Assembly: GCF_018736105.1 (NCBI RefSeq)
Contig: NZ_CP076135.1
Span: forward strand, 248,001-312,000
Origin: Bradyrhizobium sediminis
GTDB taxonomy: Bacteria > Pseudomonadota > Alphaproteobacteria > Rhizobiales > Xanthobacteraceae
Reading direction: 5' to 3'
DNA length: 64,000 nt
Both the position numbers and the translations under genes were made by a program. Position 1 is the stretch's first letter, and every line of letters begins with the position of its first letter. The notes under the pieces were generated by a model. That model was not told the origin of the DNA and searched no databases. It saw nothing but the letters and a program-made list of their open reading frames with translations. Below, in pieces: positions 1 to 11,616 of this stretch.

Positions 1-792
1 TTCATAGGCGGCGTCGGTGTCGTTGATGTTGTTGTAGGAGAGTTCCTTGCCCTGCAGCTGCCGCGCTGTGGCGACGCCCGGGCGCTTGTCGGGCGTGCGG
101 TAGAAAGCGGCGGTCTGGTGCGGGTTCTCGCCATAGCGCAACGCCTGGATCAAGCGCCCGCCGAAGGCGCGGAAGTCCGGCGCATCGGTCTTGTTCTGGG
201 CGGCAAACCAGTTCGAGATCGCCGCGTCATAGGCGGCGGTGCGGGCATAGGCCTTGGCGGCGAGCCGGCGGCGCAAGGGAAGCCGGGTCGCGCCCTGGTT
301 GGCGGCGAGTTCATCGAGCACCGCCTGATAGTCCTGCGCCTCGACGACGACCGCAACGTCGTCGTGGTTCTTCGCGGCGGCGCGGATCATCGCGGGCCCG
401 CCGATATCGATGTTCTCGATGCACTCCTCATAGCCGGCGCCGTTGTCGACGGTGGCCTCGAACGGATAGAGATTGACCACCAGAAGGTCGATCGGTGCGA
501 TGCTGTGGCTCCTCATCGCCGCGGCATGTTCGGCATTGTCGCGGATCGCCAGCAGTCCGCCATGCACTTTCGGGTGCAGGGTCTTGACGCGGCCGTCCAT
601 CATCTCCGGAAAACCGGTCAGTTCCGAAACGTCCCTGACCTTGAGGCCGGCGGCGGCAATCGCCTTCGCGGTGCCGCCGGTAGAGACTAGCTCGATGCCG
701 TGGCCGGCCAGTGCGCGGGCGAATTCGATCAGCCCCGATTTGTCCGAAACGGACAACAGGGCGCGGGTTACGCGGCGCGGACGGTCTGTCAT
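1..792 (-). CDS. purH: Bifunctional AICAR transformylase/IMP cyclohydrolase (N-terminal part, cut by window edge)
   Basis: PurH catalyses the last two steps of de novo purine synthesis: formylation of AICAR and cyclisation to IMP, in the cytoplasm. The ATG is at 792-790 and 264 codons are visible without a stop before the left edge. The N-terminus reads [12 protein letters not shown], followed by STGGTAKAI, the MGS-like fold of the IMP cyclohydrolase domain, then [15 protein letters not shown], which is diagnostic of PurH. The C-terminal transformylase domain lies outside the window. It is the last visible gene of a minus-strand group with rsmB and the heparinase-like gene; the gap to the latter is about 94 bases. 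Identification is near certain; the full length cannot be seen. Confidence 0.97.
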   Translation of the reverse strand, partial: MTDRPRRVTRALLSVSDKSGLIEFARALAGHGIELVSTGGTAKAIAAAGLKVRDVSELTGFPEMMDGRVKTLHPKVHGGLLAIRDNAEHAAAMRSHSIAPIDLLVVNLYPFEATVDNGAGYEECIENIDIGGPAMIRAAAKNHDDVAVVVEAQDYQAVLDELAANQGATRLPLRRRLAAKAYARTAAYDAAISNWFAAQNKTDAPDFRAFGGRLIQALRYGENPHQTAAFYRTPDKRPGVATARQLQGKELSYNNINDTDAAYE

Positions 793-886
793 GGCTTCAA
801 TCCTGCAAAATAGGCCTGCCCGGTAGCACGGTTTTGTCAGCCACGAAACCGGGGTCGGCAGGGCGTGTCTGTGTTGGTCACAAATT

Positions 887-2704
887 TCAGAGCGGCAATT
901 CCGGCTCGCGGCGGGCGCTGCGCCTTGCTGCCGTGGTCGAGGCCGACGTCGTCGAGCGCACGAAGCTCCAGCGGATCGAGGAGGCGTGCCGAGAATCCTG
1001 CCGGATCACGATCTGGACGGTGCGGCGGGGGCCGTCATTGCCGGCCAGGAACACGCTGTCCTCGAGCTCGACCTTGTCGTCGAGCGCCTCGAAGGTCCAG
1101 ACGTCGCGGTTCGGCAGCACCAGCATCACGCCGCGGGCGTCGGAAAGACGGCTCGCCTTCACCGCGGGATGCAGGTGAAATCGCAGCGCGTAGTCGGTCT
1201 CGTTGCCCCTGATCCGTCCTCCCGGCGCCGCCGACAGGGTGTCCTCGCCGTCGAGCCTGGAGCCGTCATGCGCGGCCATCAGCACCCGGCGATGCACCAC
1301 GCCGAAGCGAGCGAGGTAGCCGTCATGCGAGGTGGTCAGCAGCACGCCGTTGGCGACCGCCTCGCGATGGCTCTCGACATGAACCGGGCCGCCGACGATG
1401 GGCGAGCCCTGCAGCAGCCGCTTCATCGCCGACAGCTCGACGAACTGGCACGATGAGGTGTCGTGATAGGTCAAAGTGGAATGCGCCGGCGTGCTGCGCG
1501 CAAATGCGCGCCAGTTGTCGCGCCCGGTGCTGGGCATGCCGCAATTGACGACGATCCGGCTGAGACCGGAGGATAATTCGAACGAGAGGCATCCGGCATG
1601 GGCGTCGTGGCTGACGCTCGGCGGCGGTGGCGCGCCGGTGTCCATGATGACCGTCATCGCGCCAGCATCGAGGCGCTGAAAGCCGGTATGCGGCATGTTC
1701 GCCATCGGCGCGCCATGGGTGTCGTCATAGGCGAGCAGCGTCGCCAGCAAATCGGACGGCGCGCTGCTCATGCCGTTGAACAGTGCAAAACTGCCGTCGC
1801 CATGGCGGAAGAAGCGCAGCATCGGCATCATACGATCGATGGCGTTCAACAGCGCCGCCGGCGGCGCGATGTTGCGGGCGGCGAAGGTCTGCCGCAGCGG
1901 CAACAGGTCGATCAACAGCTCGATCAGCGCGCCGGGATTGCGCGAGATGTGCCCGCCGTCCGGGAGGATCTGCCGTTGCAGCTCGTCGGAAAGCTTGCGC
2001 GTCGCGGCGCGGATGTGGCGCGCCTGGTTGGCGAGGCAGAGCGAGGCGTAGCACAGCGCGATCAGCACCTGCAGCCGCGGCACGCCGTCGGCGATGTCGA
2101 GCATCGTGTAACGCAAATAGCGGATTTCGCGCGTCAGGCCACGCAGATAGCGCCGGTAGAATTTGCCGTCGGTGTCGCCGAGCACCAACGGGGCCTGCGA
2201 CAGCAGCGAGATGACGCGGCGCGCCAGCACGTCGGCGCGGCGTCCGACCGGGCGCTTCTGCGCCGGATTTGAAATCCAGTCGTCGACCAGCGAGCGCGCA
2301 TTGGCGCGGGTCAGCGCGGTGTCGGCGGCGCGCAAATGCCGCAACCATCCGAAGCCGAGCAGCGCCACCTCCCAGTCTTCCGACGGCGGCTCGAGATCGA
2401 AGATCGAGCGGCCGTGGCAGGTCACGATCTTGCCGGCGAACACGAAGCGGCCGGCGTAGATCTCGGCGGCGCGGGTGGCGTCGGCGGTGCGCAGATCGTG
2501 CGGGGCGATGATCAGGCGATCGGTGCGGCCCGGCCACAGCCGCGACAGCGCCACCGTGCCACCGCTCGCACGCGCCATCAGGTTCCGCGCGAAGCGGCCC
2601 ATGATCAGCGTCGAGATACGTCTGCGTTGAGCGACCGACACGCCTTGCCTTGATCGGGAGGATTCGATGCGAATCCTTTTAATCCGGAAACGCGGCCAAG
2701 ACAC
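887..2704 (-). CDS. Heparinase II/III family protein
   Basis: The protein is predicted to be a polysaccharide lyase-like enzyme of the heparinase II/III superfamily, acting on uronic-acid-containing glycans. The N-terminal half is rich in alpha-helix, as expected for the alpha/alpha toroid. The C-terminal half holds the beta-sandwich signature around [16 protein letters not shown] and [13 protein letters not shown]. The longest frame opens at 2704, but a GTG at 2641 (reading [11 protein letters not shown]) is a plausible start that removes an Arg-rich leader of 21 residues. No clear signal peptide is visible, so the location is uncertain. It lies between rsmB and purH on the same strand, and transcription with them is likely. 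The substrate cannot be deduced from sequence. Confidence 0.85.
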   Translation of the reverse strand: MSWPRFRIKRIRIESSRSRQGVSVAQRRRISTLIMGRFARNLMARASGGTVALSRLWPGRTDRLIIAPHDLRTADATRAAEIYAGRFVFAGKIVTCHGRSIFDLEPPSEDWEVALLGFGWLRHLRAADTALTRANARSLVDDWISNPAQKRPVGRRADVLARRVISLLSQAPLVLGDTDGKFYRRYLRGLTREIRYLRYTMLDIADGVPRLQVLIALCYASLCLANQARHIRAATRKLSDELQRQILPDGGHISRNPGALIELLIDLLPLRQTFAARNIAPPAALLNAIDRMMPMLRFFRHGDGSFALFNGMSSAPSDLLATLLAYDDTHGAPMANMPHTGFQRLDAGAMTVIMDTGAPPPPSVSHDAHAGCLSFELSSGLSRIVVNCGMPSTGRDNWRAFARSTPAHSTLTYHDTSSCQFVELSAMKRLLQGSPIVGGPVHVESHREAVANGVLLTTSHDGYLARFGVVHRRVLMAAHDGSRLDGEDTLSAAPGGRIRGNETDYALRFHLHPAVKASRLSDARGVMLVLPNRDVWTFEALDDKVELEDSVFLAGNDGPRRTVQIVIRQDSRHASSIRWSFVRSTTSASTTAARRSARREPELPL

Positions 2705-2755
2705 CCTCTTGAAAACGGACGAATCAGCGAGGGGGTGCCGTAATCCCGTTTAAAA

Positions 2756-4108
2756 TCAGGATTTAATCAGCCGGGCGGCGTAAAAGCCATCGAGACCGCC
2801 CAGGCGGGGGTCGGCGTGCGGCAGATGGCAGGGCAGGGTGCGCAAATCGCCGTCCGGGGTCAGGATTTCGCTGAGGCCCGCGACCTCGCCGGCGTCGATC
2901 GGGGCGCGGCGCATGCCCGATTCATTGGCGAGAAGGGTTGAAATGGCCTGCTCGCCTTCTTCCGGTTCAAGCGAACAGGTGCAGTAGACCAGCGTCCCGC
3001 CCGGCTTGAGCAGTGCGGTGGCCTTTTGCAGCAGCCGCTTCTGCACCGCCATCAGCGCCCCGATATCGGCCTCCTGCCGCAGCCATGCCACGTCCGGGTG
3101 GCGCCGGATGGTACCGGTCGAGGCGCAGGGGGCGTCGACCAGGATGCCGTCGAAACCGCTGCTGTTGTTTCCCCCCTGCCACTCGGCGGCGTCGGCCACC
3201 ACCGTTTCCGCCTCCAGCGCCAGCCGGGCGAGATTTTCGCGCAGCCGCGCCATGCGGCCGGGCGAACGGTCGACCGCAGTGACATCAGCGCCGGCCAGGA
3301 TCAGTTGCGCGGTCTTGCCGCCGGGGGCGGCGCAGAGATCGGCGATGGTCTTGCCGGCGACGTCGCCGAACAGGCGCGCCGGCAAGGCGGCGGCGGCGTC
3401 CTGCACCCACCACTGGCCCTCCGCGAAGCCCGGCAGCATCTTCACCGAGCCCTGCAGCAGCGTGCGCACGGTCCCCGTCGGCAGCGTTTCGCCGTGCAGG
3501 CGCGTCGCCCATTGCGCGGGATCGGACTTCACGGTGATGTCGAGCGACGGTTCGTGGCTGAGCGCCACTGCCATCTCGCGCGCGGTGGTTTCCCCGTAAT
3601 GCGCGATCCAGCGCGCCAGCAGCCACTCGGGAATATCGAGGGTCTGCGACTTGACCTCGTCGATCAGCGGCTGTCCCTCGCGCGCGCAGCGGCGCAACAC
3701 CGCGTTGACGAGCCCGGCATATTTGGCGGCGCGCCGGTCCGACTGCACCAGCCGCACCGACAGATCGACCGCAGCGTGATCGGGAACGTCCATCCAGAGA
3801 ATCTGTGCGGCGCCGATCAGGAGGGCGCTCTGCGCACGGGGGGCGTCGGTCGGAATGCCGCGATCGAGCAGCCGCGACAGCACATGGCCGAGCGTGCCGA
3901 GCCGCCGCAGGATCGTCGCCACCAGCCGCCGCATCAGGGCGCGGTCGCGATCGGGCAGCGTCTTCAGTCCGGGATGGGCGCCGGCGCCATCGAGCTGGTC
4001 ATCGAGCGTCCGCCGCTTGTGCAGAACGCCGTCGAGAATATCCGCCGCGATCCGCCGCGCCGCTAGACCGGGCACCTCGGACGGCATTGCGAATCGTTGA
4101 GGAGGCAT
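2756..4108 (-). CDS. rsmB: 16S rRNA (cytosine(967)-C(5))-methyltransferase RsmB
   Basis: The enzyme methylates C967 of 16S rRNA with S-adenosylmethionine. An N-terminal NusB-like helical domain (roughly residues 15-150) is followed by a Rossmann methyltransferase domain. The SAM-binding region reads DLCAAPGGKTAQ. Both cysteines of the NSUN mechanism are present, in DAPCASTGTIRRHPD and in VYCTCSLEPEEGE. The frame is open to 4189, but the ATG at 4108 (MPPQRFAMPSE) gives the usual length; a second ATG 18 bases further in (about 4090) is also possible and no strong ribosome site decides between them. It heads the minus-strand group with the heparinase-like gene and purH. Confidence 0.93.
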   Translation of the reverse strand: MPPQRFAMPSEVPGLAARRIAADILDGVLHKRRTLDDQLDGAGAHPGLKTLPDRDRALMRRLVATILRRLGTLGHVLSRLLDRGIPTDAPRAQSALLIGAAQILWMDVPDHAAVDLSVRLVQSDRRAAKYAGLVNAVLRRCAREGQPLIDEVKSQTLDIPEWLLARWIAHYGETTAREMAVALSHEPSLDITVKSDPAQWATRLHGETLPTGTVRTLLQGSVKMLPGFAEGQWWVQDAAAALPARLFGDVAGKTIADLCAAPGGKTAQLILAGADVTAVDRSPGRMARLRENLARLALEAETVVADAAEWQGGNNSSGFDGILVDAPCASTGTIRRHPDVAWLRQEADIGALMAVQKRLLQKATALLKPGGTLVYCTCSLEPEEGEQAISTLLANESGMRRAPIDAGEVAGLSEILTPDGDLRTLPCHLPHADPRLGGLDGFYAARLIKS

Positions 4109-4280
4109 GGAGCGGGAACATCTCGGAAAAAGGGGTGAAGGATCGACGCGGCTTTGGCCATGCCGCCGAATGGACGGCACCTCTGGCACGCGAATAAGCC
4201 AAATATAAGAATCGCCTTGAAGATTTCACAGTTCGGGCGCGATCTTTATTCCTGAGCCTTGAACCGAGGGGATTGATCCG

Positions 4281-4517
4281 ATGGCTGGAAATGCTGACGC
4301 GACGGAGGAGTCCCTGCCGCCCGCAACGGCCATCGCCGACCCCGATCGCCGGCAGCTCACGCCGGCGGCCCAGCGCGCGCTCGCCGAGGCCGAAGCGCGC
4401 CGGCAGGCCGCCGAGGCCAATGCCCGCTCCGGGCCTAAGGAATTGCAGGGACCGAAAGGGCCGGAGCCGACGCGCTACGGCGACTGGGAGAACAAGGGCA
4501 TCGCCTCGGATTTCTGA
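4281..4517 (+). CDS. DUF1674 protein, SDHAF4-like succinate dehydrogenase assembly factor
   Basis: This small, highly charged protein of 78 residues ends in the family signature RYGDWENKGIASDF, the hallmark of DUF1674. In mitochondria the homologous SDHAF4/Sdh8 protein binds flavinated SdhA and promotes assembly of complex II; a similar role here is inferred by homology. The N-terminal 55 residues are a low-complexity Ala/Glu/Arg-rich helix, as is usual in the family. It is transcribed divergently from rsmB, with about 170 bases between them, and is a single gene. The sdhA and sdhB genes lie about 58 kb away near the right end of the window. Confidence 0.88.
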   Translation: MAGNADATEESLPPATAIADPDRRQLTPAAQRALAEAEARRQAAEANARSGPKELQGPKGPEPTRYGDWENKGIASDF

Positions 4518-4582
4518 GCGGGAGCTCTCAGGTCTGGTCATGACCCTTGCCGAGTCGGCGCGACTCACCCTAGTTTGGGAAT

Positions 4583-5182
4583 ATGTCCCCATTTAACAGA
4601 ATAAATACTTATCGGGGCAGGCCGCCTTTTCAGAAAAGTTCCTGGCGCCGCCGGTTTTCGGCTGTCCTGCCCTGGCTATTCGTTTTGGGCGTGGTGGCGG
4701 GCACGCTGCTGCCGGTGCGGCGATGGGCGCATTGGCCGGCTTCGGTCTCCTCGCAGCCATCGGCCGACAGCCAGGCGGCGCGGGACAGCGAAATGGTCTG
4801 GAAGAATGCCGGAAATCCCAGCGTCCGCCATCCGGTCGATGTGATCCGGACCATCGATGGCGACACCTTCGAGGCGCGGGTGCATCTGTGGCCGGGGCTC
4901 GACCTGACGACGCGGGTCCGCTTGCGCGGCATCGATGCGCCGGAGCTGAAGGCGTCCTGTCCGCAGGAATTGCAGATGGCGGAAGCCGCCGGAGAAGCCT
5001 TGCGCAACCTGCTCGGTGAGGGCGAGGTCACGATCTACAATATCGGCCCCGACAAATATAACGGGCGCGTCGTTGCCGATATCGCGACACGCCGCACCGA
5101 CAACGTCTCGGCGGCGCTGGTCGCCAGGGGTTTTGTGCGCAGCTATGGCGGCGGCCGCCGCATCGGCTGGTGTGCGGGATAG
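4583..5182 (+). CDS. Membrane-anchored thermonuclease (SNase-like) family protein
   Basis: A basic N-terminus precedes one hydrophobic segment (about residues 29-48), which is either an uncleaved signal anchor or a signal peptide. The Staphylococcal-nuclease-like domain begins near residue 80: VIRTIDGDTFEARV, RLRGIDAPELK with the conserved Arg, Asp and Glu, and DKYNGRVVADI carrying the second Arg. These match the active-site positions of SNase-fold nucleases, so a calcium-dependent nuclease facing the periplasm is the likely product. Many bacterial family members have not been tested biochemically. The gene ends just before a strong inverted repeat shared with the convergent L,D-transpeptidase gene. 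Confidence 0.85.
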   Translation: MSPFNRINTYRGRPPFQKSSWRRRFSAVLPWLFVLGVVAGTLLPVRRWAHWPASVSSQPSADSQAARDSEMVWKNAGNPSVRHPVDVIRTIDGDTFEARVHLWPGLDLTTRVRLRGIDAPELKASCPQELQMAEAAGEALRNLLGEGEVTIYNIGPDKYNGRVVADIATRRTDNVSAALVARGFVRSYGGGRRIGWCAG

Positions 5183-5193
5183 GCCTTCAAACA

Positions 5194-5221
5194 AAAGAGC
5201 CGCACAGCAGCGCGGCTCTTT
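5194..5221. terminator. Bidirectional terminator hairpin between thermonuclease and L,D-transpeptidase genes
   Basis: A perfect 10-bp stem (AAAGAGCCGC paired with GCGGCTCTTT) surrounds an 8-base loop. The stem has A-rich and T-rich flanks, so it can act as an intrinsic terminator on both strands. It lies between two convergent stop codons, 12 bases after one and 26 before the other. Confidence 0.8.
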
Positions 5222-5246
5222 GCATTCTCAAATCCCTTGGATCGGC

Positions 5247-5759
5247 TCAGCGAGTCACGACGACGGTCGTGCCGACGGAGACGCGCTGATAGAGGTCGGT
5301 GATATCGGCGTTCAGCATGCGGATGCAGCCATAGGAGACGAAGCCGCCGACCGAGCCCGGCATGTTGGTGCCGTGGATGGCGTATTCGCCGCCGGCCAGC
5401 GTCATCGCAGCGACGCCCATCGGATTGCGCGGCGAGCCGCCGGGGATCACGCTCGGCATCGACGGCTTGTCGCGCTTGACTTCGGCGGGCGGCGACCAGG
5501 CCGGATTGGTGTACTTGCCGTCGATCCGGGTGGTGCCGGCCCATTGCTTGCCGGCGCGGCCGACGCCGACGGGATAGCGAACCGCGCGGCCCTGATCGAC
5601 CACGAGATAGAGCCGGCGTTCATGGGTCTTCACCACGATCGTTCCCGGCGAATAATCGCCGCGAAAACCGACGACGTCCGGCCGCGCCTCGGCCGCCGTC
5701 GACAACAGGGTCCCCACCCCGATGGTGGCCGCCAGCGCCACCGCAATCCTCAACGACAT
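5247..5759 (-). CDS. L,D-transpeptidase (YkuD/ErfK family)
   Basis: This is an exported enzyme that makes 3-3 peptidoglycan cross-links or attaches proteins to peptidoglycan in the periplasm. The start at 5759 (MSLRIAVALAATIG) gives a classical signal peptide ending near AEARPDV and has GGAGAG upstream; the frame is open to 5840, but that start would bury the signal sequence. The YkuD active site is present as HGTNMPGSVGGFVSYGCIRM, with His, Ser, Cys and Arg at the conserved positions. The mature domain is about 145 residues, typical of the compact alphaproteobacterial ErfK/YbiS group. Which reaction it performs in vivo cannot be decided from sequence. Confidence 0.92.
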   Translation of the reverse strand: MSLRIAVALAATIGVGTLLSTAAEARPDVVGFRGDYSPGTIVVKTHERRLYLVVDQGRAVRYPVGVGRAGKQWAGTTRIDGKYTNPAWSPPAEVKRDKPSMPSVIPGGSPRNPMGVAAMTLAGGEYAIHGTNMPGSVGGFVSYGCIRMLNADITDLYQRVSVGTTVVVTR

Positions 5760-6035
5760 CAATCTCTCCACTTTGTCTCGGACACCCCCTGCGGGGCCGT
5801 CAAATCTTTCAAAGCCCGTCCAAAACGCCGGTTTGCCCACGCATTCTTAACCGCGTGCCTTAACCAAGCCGTTTCCACGCCGGGCCCGGGGCTCGTTCAA
5901 TGCGGGGGAACAAAGAAAATGTTGCGAACAAAGTAAATGACTTGAAAACAACACTCGCCGGGAAACGGCCGGCGCGCGAGCCAACGGGCGCGCGAAGGCG
6001 CGACCGCAGGCTCGCATGCCGCCCCGACCGCGCGT

Positions 6036-7988
<1,953 letters not shown>

Positions 7989-8386
7989 GTTTCACCCCTC
8001 CACCCCTGCGGCCAGTGAACGCGAGCACCAAAGCCGTCATTTGTTGCGCTAATTATGCGTGGACCTACCGGCACCGACAAGCGGAAGAAATAGGACCTTA
8101 GGTGGGTCTACAGCCGCCGCGGGATCAAAACTCCGGCCGGACCGGGGTGGGGTGCCGGCTGGACCCGGGCAGCCTTCACGATCGCGTTTTCCGTTAGTCA
8201 AAAATCCTCTGCATGGCGCCCATTCCACGTCGAACGGTATCCAGAAACCACAGTGCGCAAGGGATGGGCTGGCGCTCGCGGCCATTACCCCCTAAATGGC
8301 CTCCCCGGGGCCCGGGCGCCCCTCCGGAACGAAAGACCGATAAACGGCAATACCGGACCAACAGTTGGAGTAAGGCGTCTAAAGTC
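7989..8386. other. 398-base divergent spacer between acsA and topoisomerase IB
   Basis: No convincing gene is seen here. The short frames present are Arg/Pro/Gly-rich and have no recognisable features. The spacer must hold the promoters of both divergent genes, but I could not identify a confident sigma-70 or EcfG-type promoter by eye. A GC-rich stretch around 8296-8330 is locally self-complementary. Confidence 0.5.
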
Positions 8387-9550
8387 ATGATGGATCAGCA
8401 GAATTTCGAGGCTGCGCGGCCCGTTTCCGCCGATCCTGCCGTTGCGCTGTCGCAGGCGCTGGAGCAGATGCCTAAGCCCACGCAGAAGATCGCGCCCAAG
8501 ACGAATGCCGGGACGGTCGCCAAGACGGCCTCTGTGGAGGCCCTCGCCCAGGAGCTGGGCCTCAGGCTCGGCGACCAGAACCAACTCACCATTCGCCGCA
8601 TCAAGCGCGGCAGGAGCTATTCATTCGTCCGCGCCAACGGCACGGCGGTCCGCCATGCCGGCACCATCAGGCGCCTGCACTCGATGGCGGTGCCGCCGGC
8701 CTATGCCGAGGTCCGCTACTCGCCCGATCCGAGTTCGCATCTGCAGGCCGTCGGCCGCGACGCCGCGGGCCGGCTGCAATACCGCTACCATTCCGATTGG
8801 GAAAAAGTTCGCGAACAGCGCAAGGCCCACCGGCTGGCGCGGCTGGTCGGGGCTTTGCCGAAGATCCGCCGCAACGTCTCGATGCACCTCTCCGGCGACA
8901 CCCCGACCCGTGAATTCGCGCTGTCGGCGGTGATCGAGCTGATCGCGCGCACCGCGATCCGTCCGGGCAACGAATCCTACGCGCGGCTGAACGGCACCCG
9001 CGGCGCCACCACGCTGCTGAAATCCAACGTCACGCTGGAAGACGATAGCGTCGTGCTCAGCTTCAAAGCCAAGGGCGGCAAGGCCGTGCGCAAGGAATGC
9101 GATGCCGCCAAACTGGTGCGCGCCATCGGCATCCTGCGCGGCGTGCCGGGCAAGCGCATGTTCCAGTACCGCGACAATTCCGGCACGGTCCGCGCGGTTT
9201 CCACCACCCAGGTCAATGCGTTCCTGCGCGAGATCGCCGGCATCAAGATTTCGCTGAAGGATTTCCGCACCCTGATGGCATCGGCCGTGGTGCTGGAATC
9301 GCTGTCGCGGATTTCACCGGCGGCCAGCGCCCGCGGCCGGCGCAAGCAGGTGCTGGATGCCGTGCGCGCCGCCGCCGACGAATTGTCGAATACGCCGGCG
9401 ATCTGCCGCAAGAGCTATGTCCATGACACCATCGTCACCGCGTTCGAGGACGGCATCCTCGAGCGCTTCGCCGCGACCATGAAGGGCTATCGCTCGCAAT
9501 CGAAACGCGAGCAGCTGCTGGCGCAAGTGGTGACCGCGGCGGCGGCCTGA
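8387..9550 (+). CDS. DNA topoisomerase IB (poxvirus/eukaryote-like)
   Basis: Type IB topoisomerases relax supercoils through a 3'-phosphotyrosyl intermediate and need no metal or ATP. The start is one of two adjacent ATG codons at 8387 and 8390; an upstream extension to 8213 is open but looks non-coding. The N-terminal beta-domain contains YAEVRYSPDPSSHLQAVGRDAAGRLQ-like sequence. The catalytic domain shows RPGNESYARLNGTRGATTL, SLKDFRTLMAS and the nucleophile region CRKSYVHD with the tyrosine. The residues after KDFRT differ from the W-G-T I associate with the family. The gene is monocistronic and ends one base before the convergent ATPase gene. Confidence 0.93.
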   Translation: MMDQQNFEAARPVSADPAVALSQALEQMPKPTQKIAPKTNAGTVAKTASVEALAQELGLRLGDQNQLTIRRIKRGRSYSFVRANGTAVRHAGTIRRLHSMAVPPAYAEVRYSPDPSSHLQAVGRDAAGRLQYRYHSDWEKVREQRKAHRLARLVGALPKIRRNVSMHLSGDTPTREFALSAVIELIARTAIRPGNESYARLNGTRGATTLLKSNVTLEDDSVVLSFKAKGGKAVRKECDAAKLVRAIGILRGVPGKRMFQYRDNSGTVRAVSTTQVNAFLREIAGIKISLKDFRTLMASAVVLESLSRISPAASARGRRKQVLDAVRAAADELSNTPAICRKSYVHDTIVTAFEDGILERFAATMKGYRSQSKREQLLAQVVTAAAA

Positions 9551-9551
9551 T

Positions 9552-10054
9552 CTAGCTGGCGGCGTACTCGCCATTATAGGCGAGCATCTCCGCCGGTGTC
9601 GGCGGCTCCCAGACCTTCTCCATGAAATCGAACATCCATTTGGGAACGTCGAGCGAGAAGGTCTCGCCGCGGGTCTCGTTGCGGCCCCGGACGCGGTTCC
9701 ATCGCTCTTCCGCGGGTACGTCGAGAAAATGCAGCACCACGGAAAACCCGGCCTCGTCGGCCAGCGCCGCAAAGTTCGCGCGATTGCTGGCGCGCAGGAA
9801 CGAGAGGTCGAGCACGGTGCCGCACCGGCGCGCGCGCACTGGACCGCCATCCGGCCGATCTGCTGCTCGCAGCGCTCGACCCGCTCCACTACCCAGTCGA
9901 ATGGCATCGGCTCCGGCCTGTCCTTGGCGAACAGGCCGACCATCCACTCGTCGATCGAGAACCTGATGCCGTTGAGTTGCTGGGCCAGGTCCAGGGCATA
10001 GGTGGTCTTGCCGGCGCCGGTTGACCCGCACACCAGATGAAAAGCCGGAGCCAT
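9552..10054 (-). pseudogene. P-loop ATPase/kinase (zeta-toxin-like AAA family), frameshifted
   Basis: The start ATG at 10054 opens MAPAFHLVCGSTGAGKTTYA, a clear Walker A, and this frame stays protein-like to about IGRMAVQCARAG. The continuation VLDLSFLRASNRANFAALAD, ending PPTPAEMLAYNGEYAAS, lies in another frame that stops at 9552. The switch falls in a GC run at about 9822-9837 and is explained by one missing base. Joined, the product would be about 166 residues, the usual size of this small ATP-binding family, which probably phosphorylates a small molecule or nucleotide-linked substrate. A genuine inactivating deletion and a sequencing or assembly error in the GC repeat are equally possible. 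Confidence 0.8.
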
Positions 10055-10205
10055 CGGGGGCTTCCTTCATTTCTGATTTCGATCCGGCTATATTACCCGG
10101 ATATAATAGGCTGTCAATAACACCCGGGTGATATTTGGGCGGCCGCATCTCCAATTTGATGCCTGGGAGCTACGACGATTGGCGGATCAGGTACTTAGCG
10201 CGACT

Positions 10206-10625
10206 CTACATCCCACCCATCGTGCAGACGATTTTCCATTCGTCCGATGTCACCGGCTGTACCGACAGCCGGGAATACTTCACCAGCGCCATCTTGGTCA
10301 GGCGCTTGTCGGCCTTGATCGCGGCCATCGTCACCGGCGTCTTCAACGGTTTGTCGGCCTTGATGTCGACGCAGACGAACTTGCCGGTCTTGTCGCTCGG
10401 ATCCGGATAGGCTTCCTTGATGATTTCCGCGATGCCGACGATCTCCTTGCCCTCGTTGGAGTGATAGAAAAAGGCGCGGTCGCCCTTCTTCATCTTCACC
10501 AGATTCTGCCGCGCGGTGAAATTGCGCACGCCGGTCCAGGCTTCGCCCTTGGCGCCCTTTGCCACCTGCTGATCCCACGACCAGACCGATGGTTCCGATT
10601 TCACCAGCCAGTACGCCATTGTCAT
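10206..10625 (-). CDS. EVE domain-containing protein
   Basis: The protein consists of a single EVE domain of 139 residues with a PUA-like fold: [15 protein letters not shown], then [37 protein letters not shown] and [15 protein letters not shown]. Family members related to THYN1 are thought to bind modified nucleobases in DNA or RNA, but the role of the free-standing bacterial form is not settled. The start codon overlaps the gpsA stop (ATGA at 10625-10622), so translation is coupled and gpsA-EVE form one unit; a second in-frame ATG lies six bases further in. Confidence 0.92.
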   Translation of the reverse strand: MTMAYWLVKSEPSVWSWDQQVAKGAKGEAWTGVRNFTARQNLVKMKKGDRAFFYHSNEGKEIVGIAEIIKEAYPDPSDKTGKFVCVDIKADKPLKTPVTMAAIKADKRLTKMALVKYSRLSVQPVTSDEWKIVCTMGGM

Positions 10626-11602
10626 CCCTCCGCCTTGAACGGGCGCGTCAGCAGGCTTTCGATTGCTGCGTCGATCGTCGCCTTGCCGCTCAAGATCGCC
10701 GCGACCGCATTTGATACCGGCATATCGACATTTTGCGAAGCCGCCAGTTCGATCAGAACCGGCGCGGTGAACTCGCCTTCGGCCAGTTTATCGGGTGGCC
10801 GGCCTTCGCCGCGTCCGAGCGCCACGCCGAGCGCGAAATTGCGCGACTGCGCGCTGGAGCAGGTCAGGATCAGGTCGCCGAGGCCCGAGAGGCCCGCCAT
10901 GGTTTCGCTGCGTGCGCCGCAGGCGCGTCCGAGCCGTACCAGCTCGCTGAAGCCGCGCGTGGTCAGCGCCGCCTGCGCCGAGGCGCCGAGCTTGCGGCCG
11001 ACCACGATGCCGGCGGCGATGGCGAGCACGTTCTTCGCCGCGCCGCCGATCTCGACGCCGCGGACATCCGTGGTGTGATAGGGCCGGAAGGTCGAAGACC
11101 CCAGCGCCTGCACCAATTCACTCGCAAGCGCTTCGTCCTTCGCCGCCAGCGTCACCGCGGTAGGCAGGCCGCGCGCCACGTCGTCGGCGAAGCTCGGCCC
11201 CGACAGGATCGCCGGCATCGCCTGGGGCGCGGCCTCCGCAATCACCTCGGTCATGAACTTGTGCGTGCCGCGCTCGATGCCCTTTGCACTCGCGATCACG
11301 GGCGCCGCCTTGGCAAGGTGAGGCGCAATCGCCTTGACCGCGGCGCGCAAATTCTGCGCCGGCGTTGCGATCAGGACAATGTCGGCGCGAGCGGCCAGCG
11401 CAAGATCGGCGATGACCTTGATGCCGGCGTCGAGACGCACGCCGGGCAGGCGGCGATTTTCGCGCGTCGACTGAATTTGCGTTGCGATCGCGGCGTCGCG
11501 CGCGCAGAGAACGACCTCGCGCCCGGCCCGGGCGGCGACGGCGGCAAGCGCCGTCCCCCATGCACCGGCGCCGATCACGGCCACAGATTTGAATGCTGAC
11601 AT
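10622..11602 (-). CDS. gpsA: Glycerol-3-phosphate dehydrogenase [NAD(P)+]
   Basis: GpsA reduces dihydroxyacetone phosphate to sn-glycerol 3-phosphate for phospholipid synthesis. At 326 residues it is full length. The N-terminal Rossmann motif is [38 protein letters not shown] and the substrate-binding lysine region [14 protein letters not shown] are all present. It lies immediately downstream of tsaD on the same strand (15 bases apart) and overlaps the EVE gene by four bases. The tsaD-gpsA pairing is common in Alphaproteobacteria. Confidence 0.97.
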   Translation of the reverse strand: MSAFKSVAVIGAGAWGTALAAVAARAGREVVLCARDAAIATQIQSTRENRRLPGVRLDAGIKVIADLALAARADIVLIATPAQNLRAAVKAIAPHLAKAAPVIASAKGIERGTHKFMTEVIAEAAPQAMPAILSGPSFADDVARGLPTAVTLAAKDEALASELVQALGSSTFRPYHTTDVRGVEIGGAAKNVLAIAAGIVVGRKLGASAQAALTTRGFSELVRLGRACGARSETMAGLSGLGDLILTCSSAQSRNFALGVALGRGEGRPPDKLAEGEFTAPVLIELAASQNVDMPVSNAVAAILSGKATIDAAIESLLTRPFKAEG

Positions 11603-11616
11603 CGTCAGGCTCCCGC

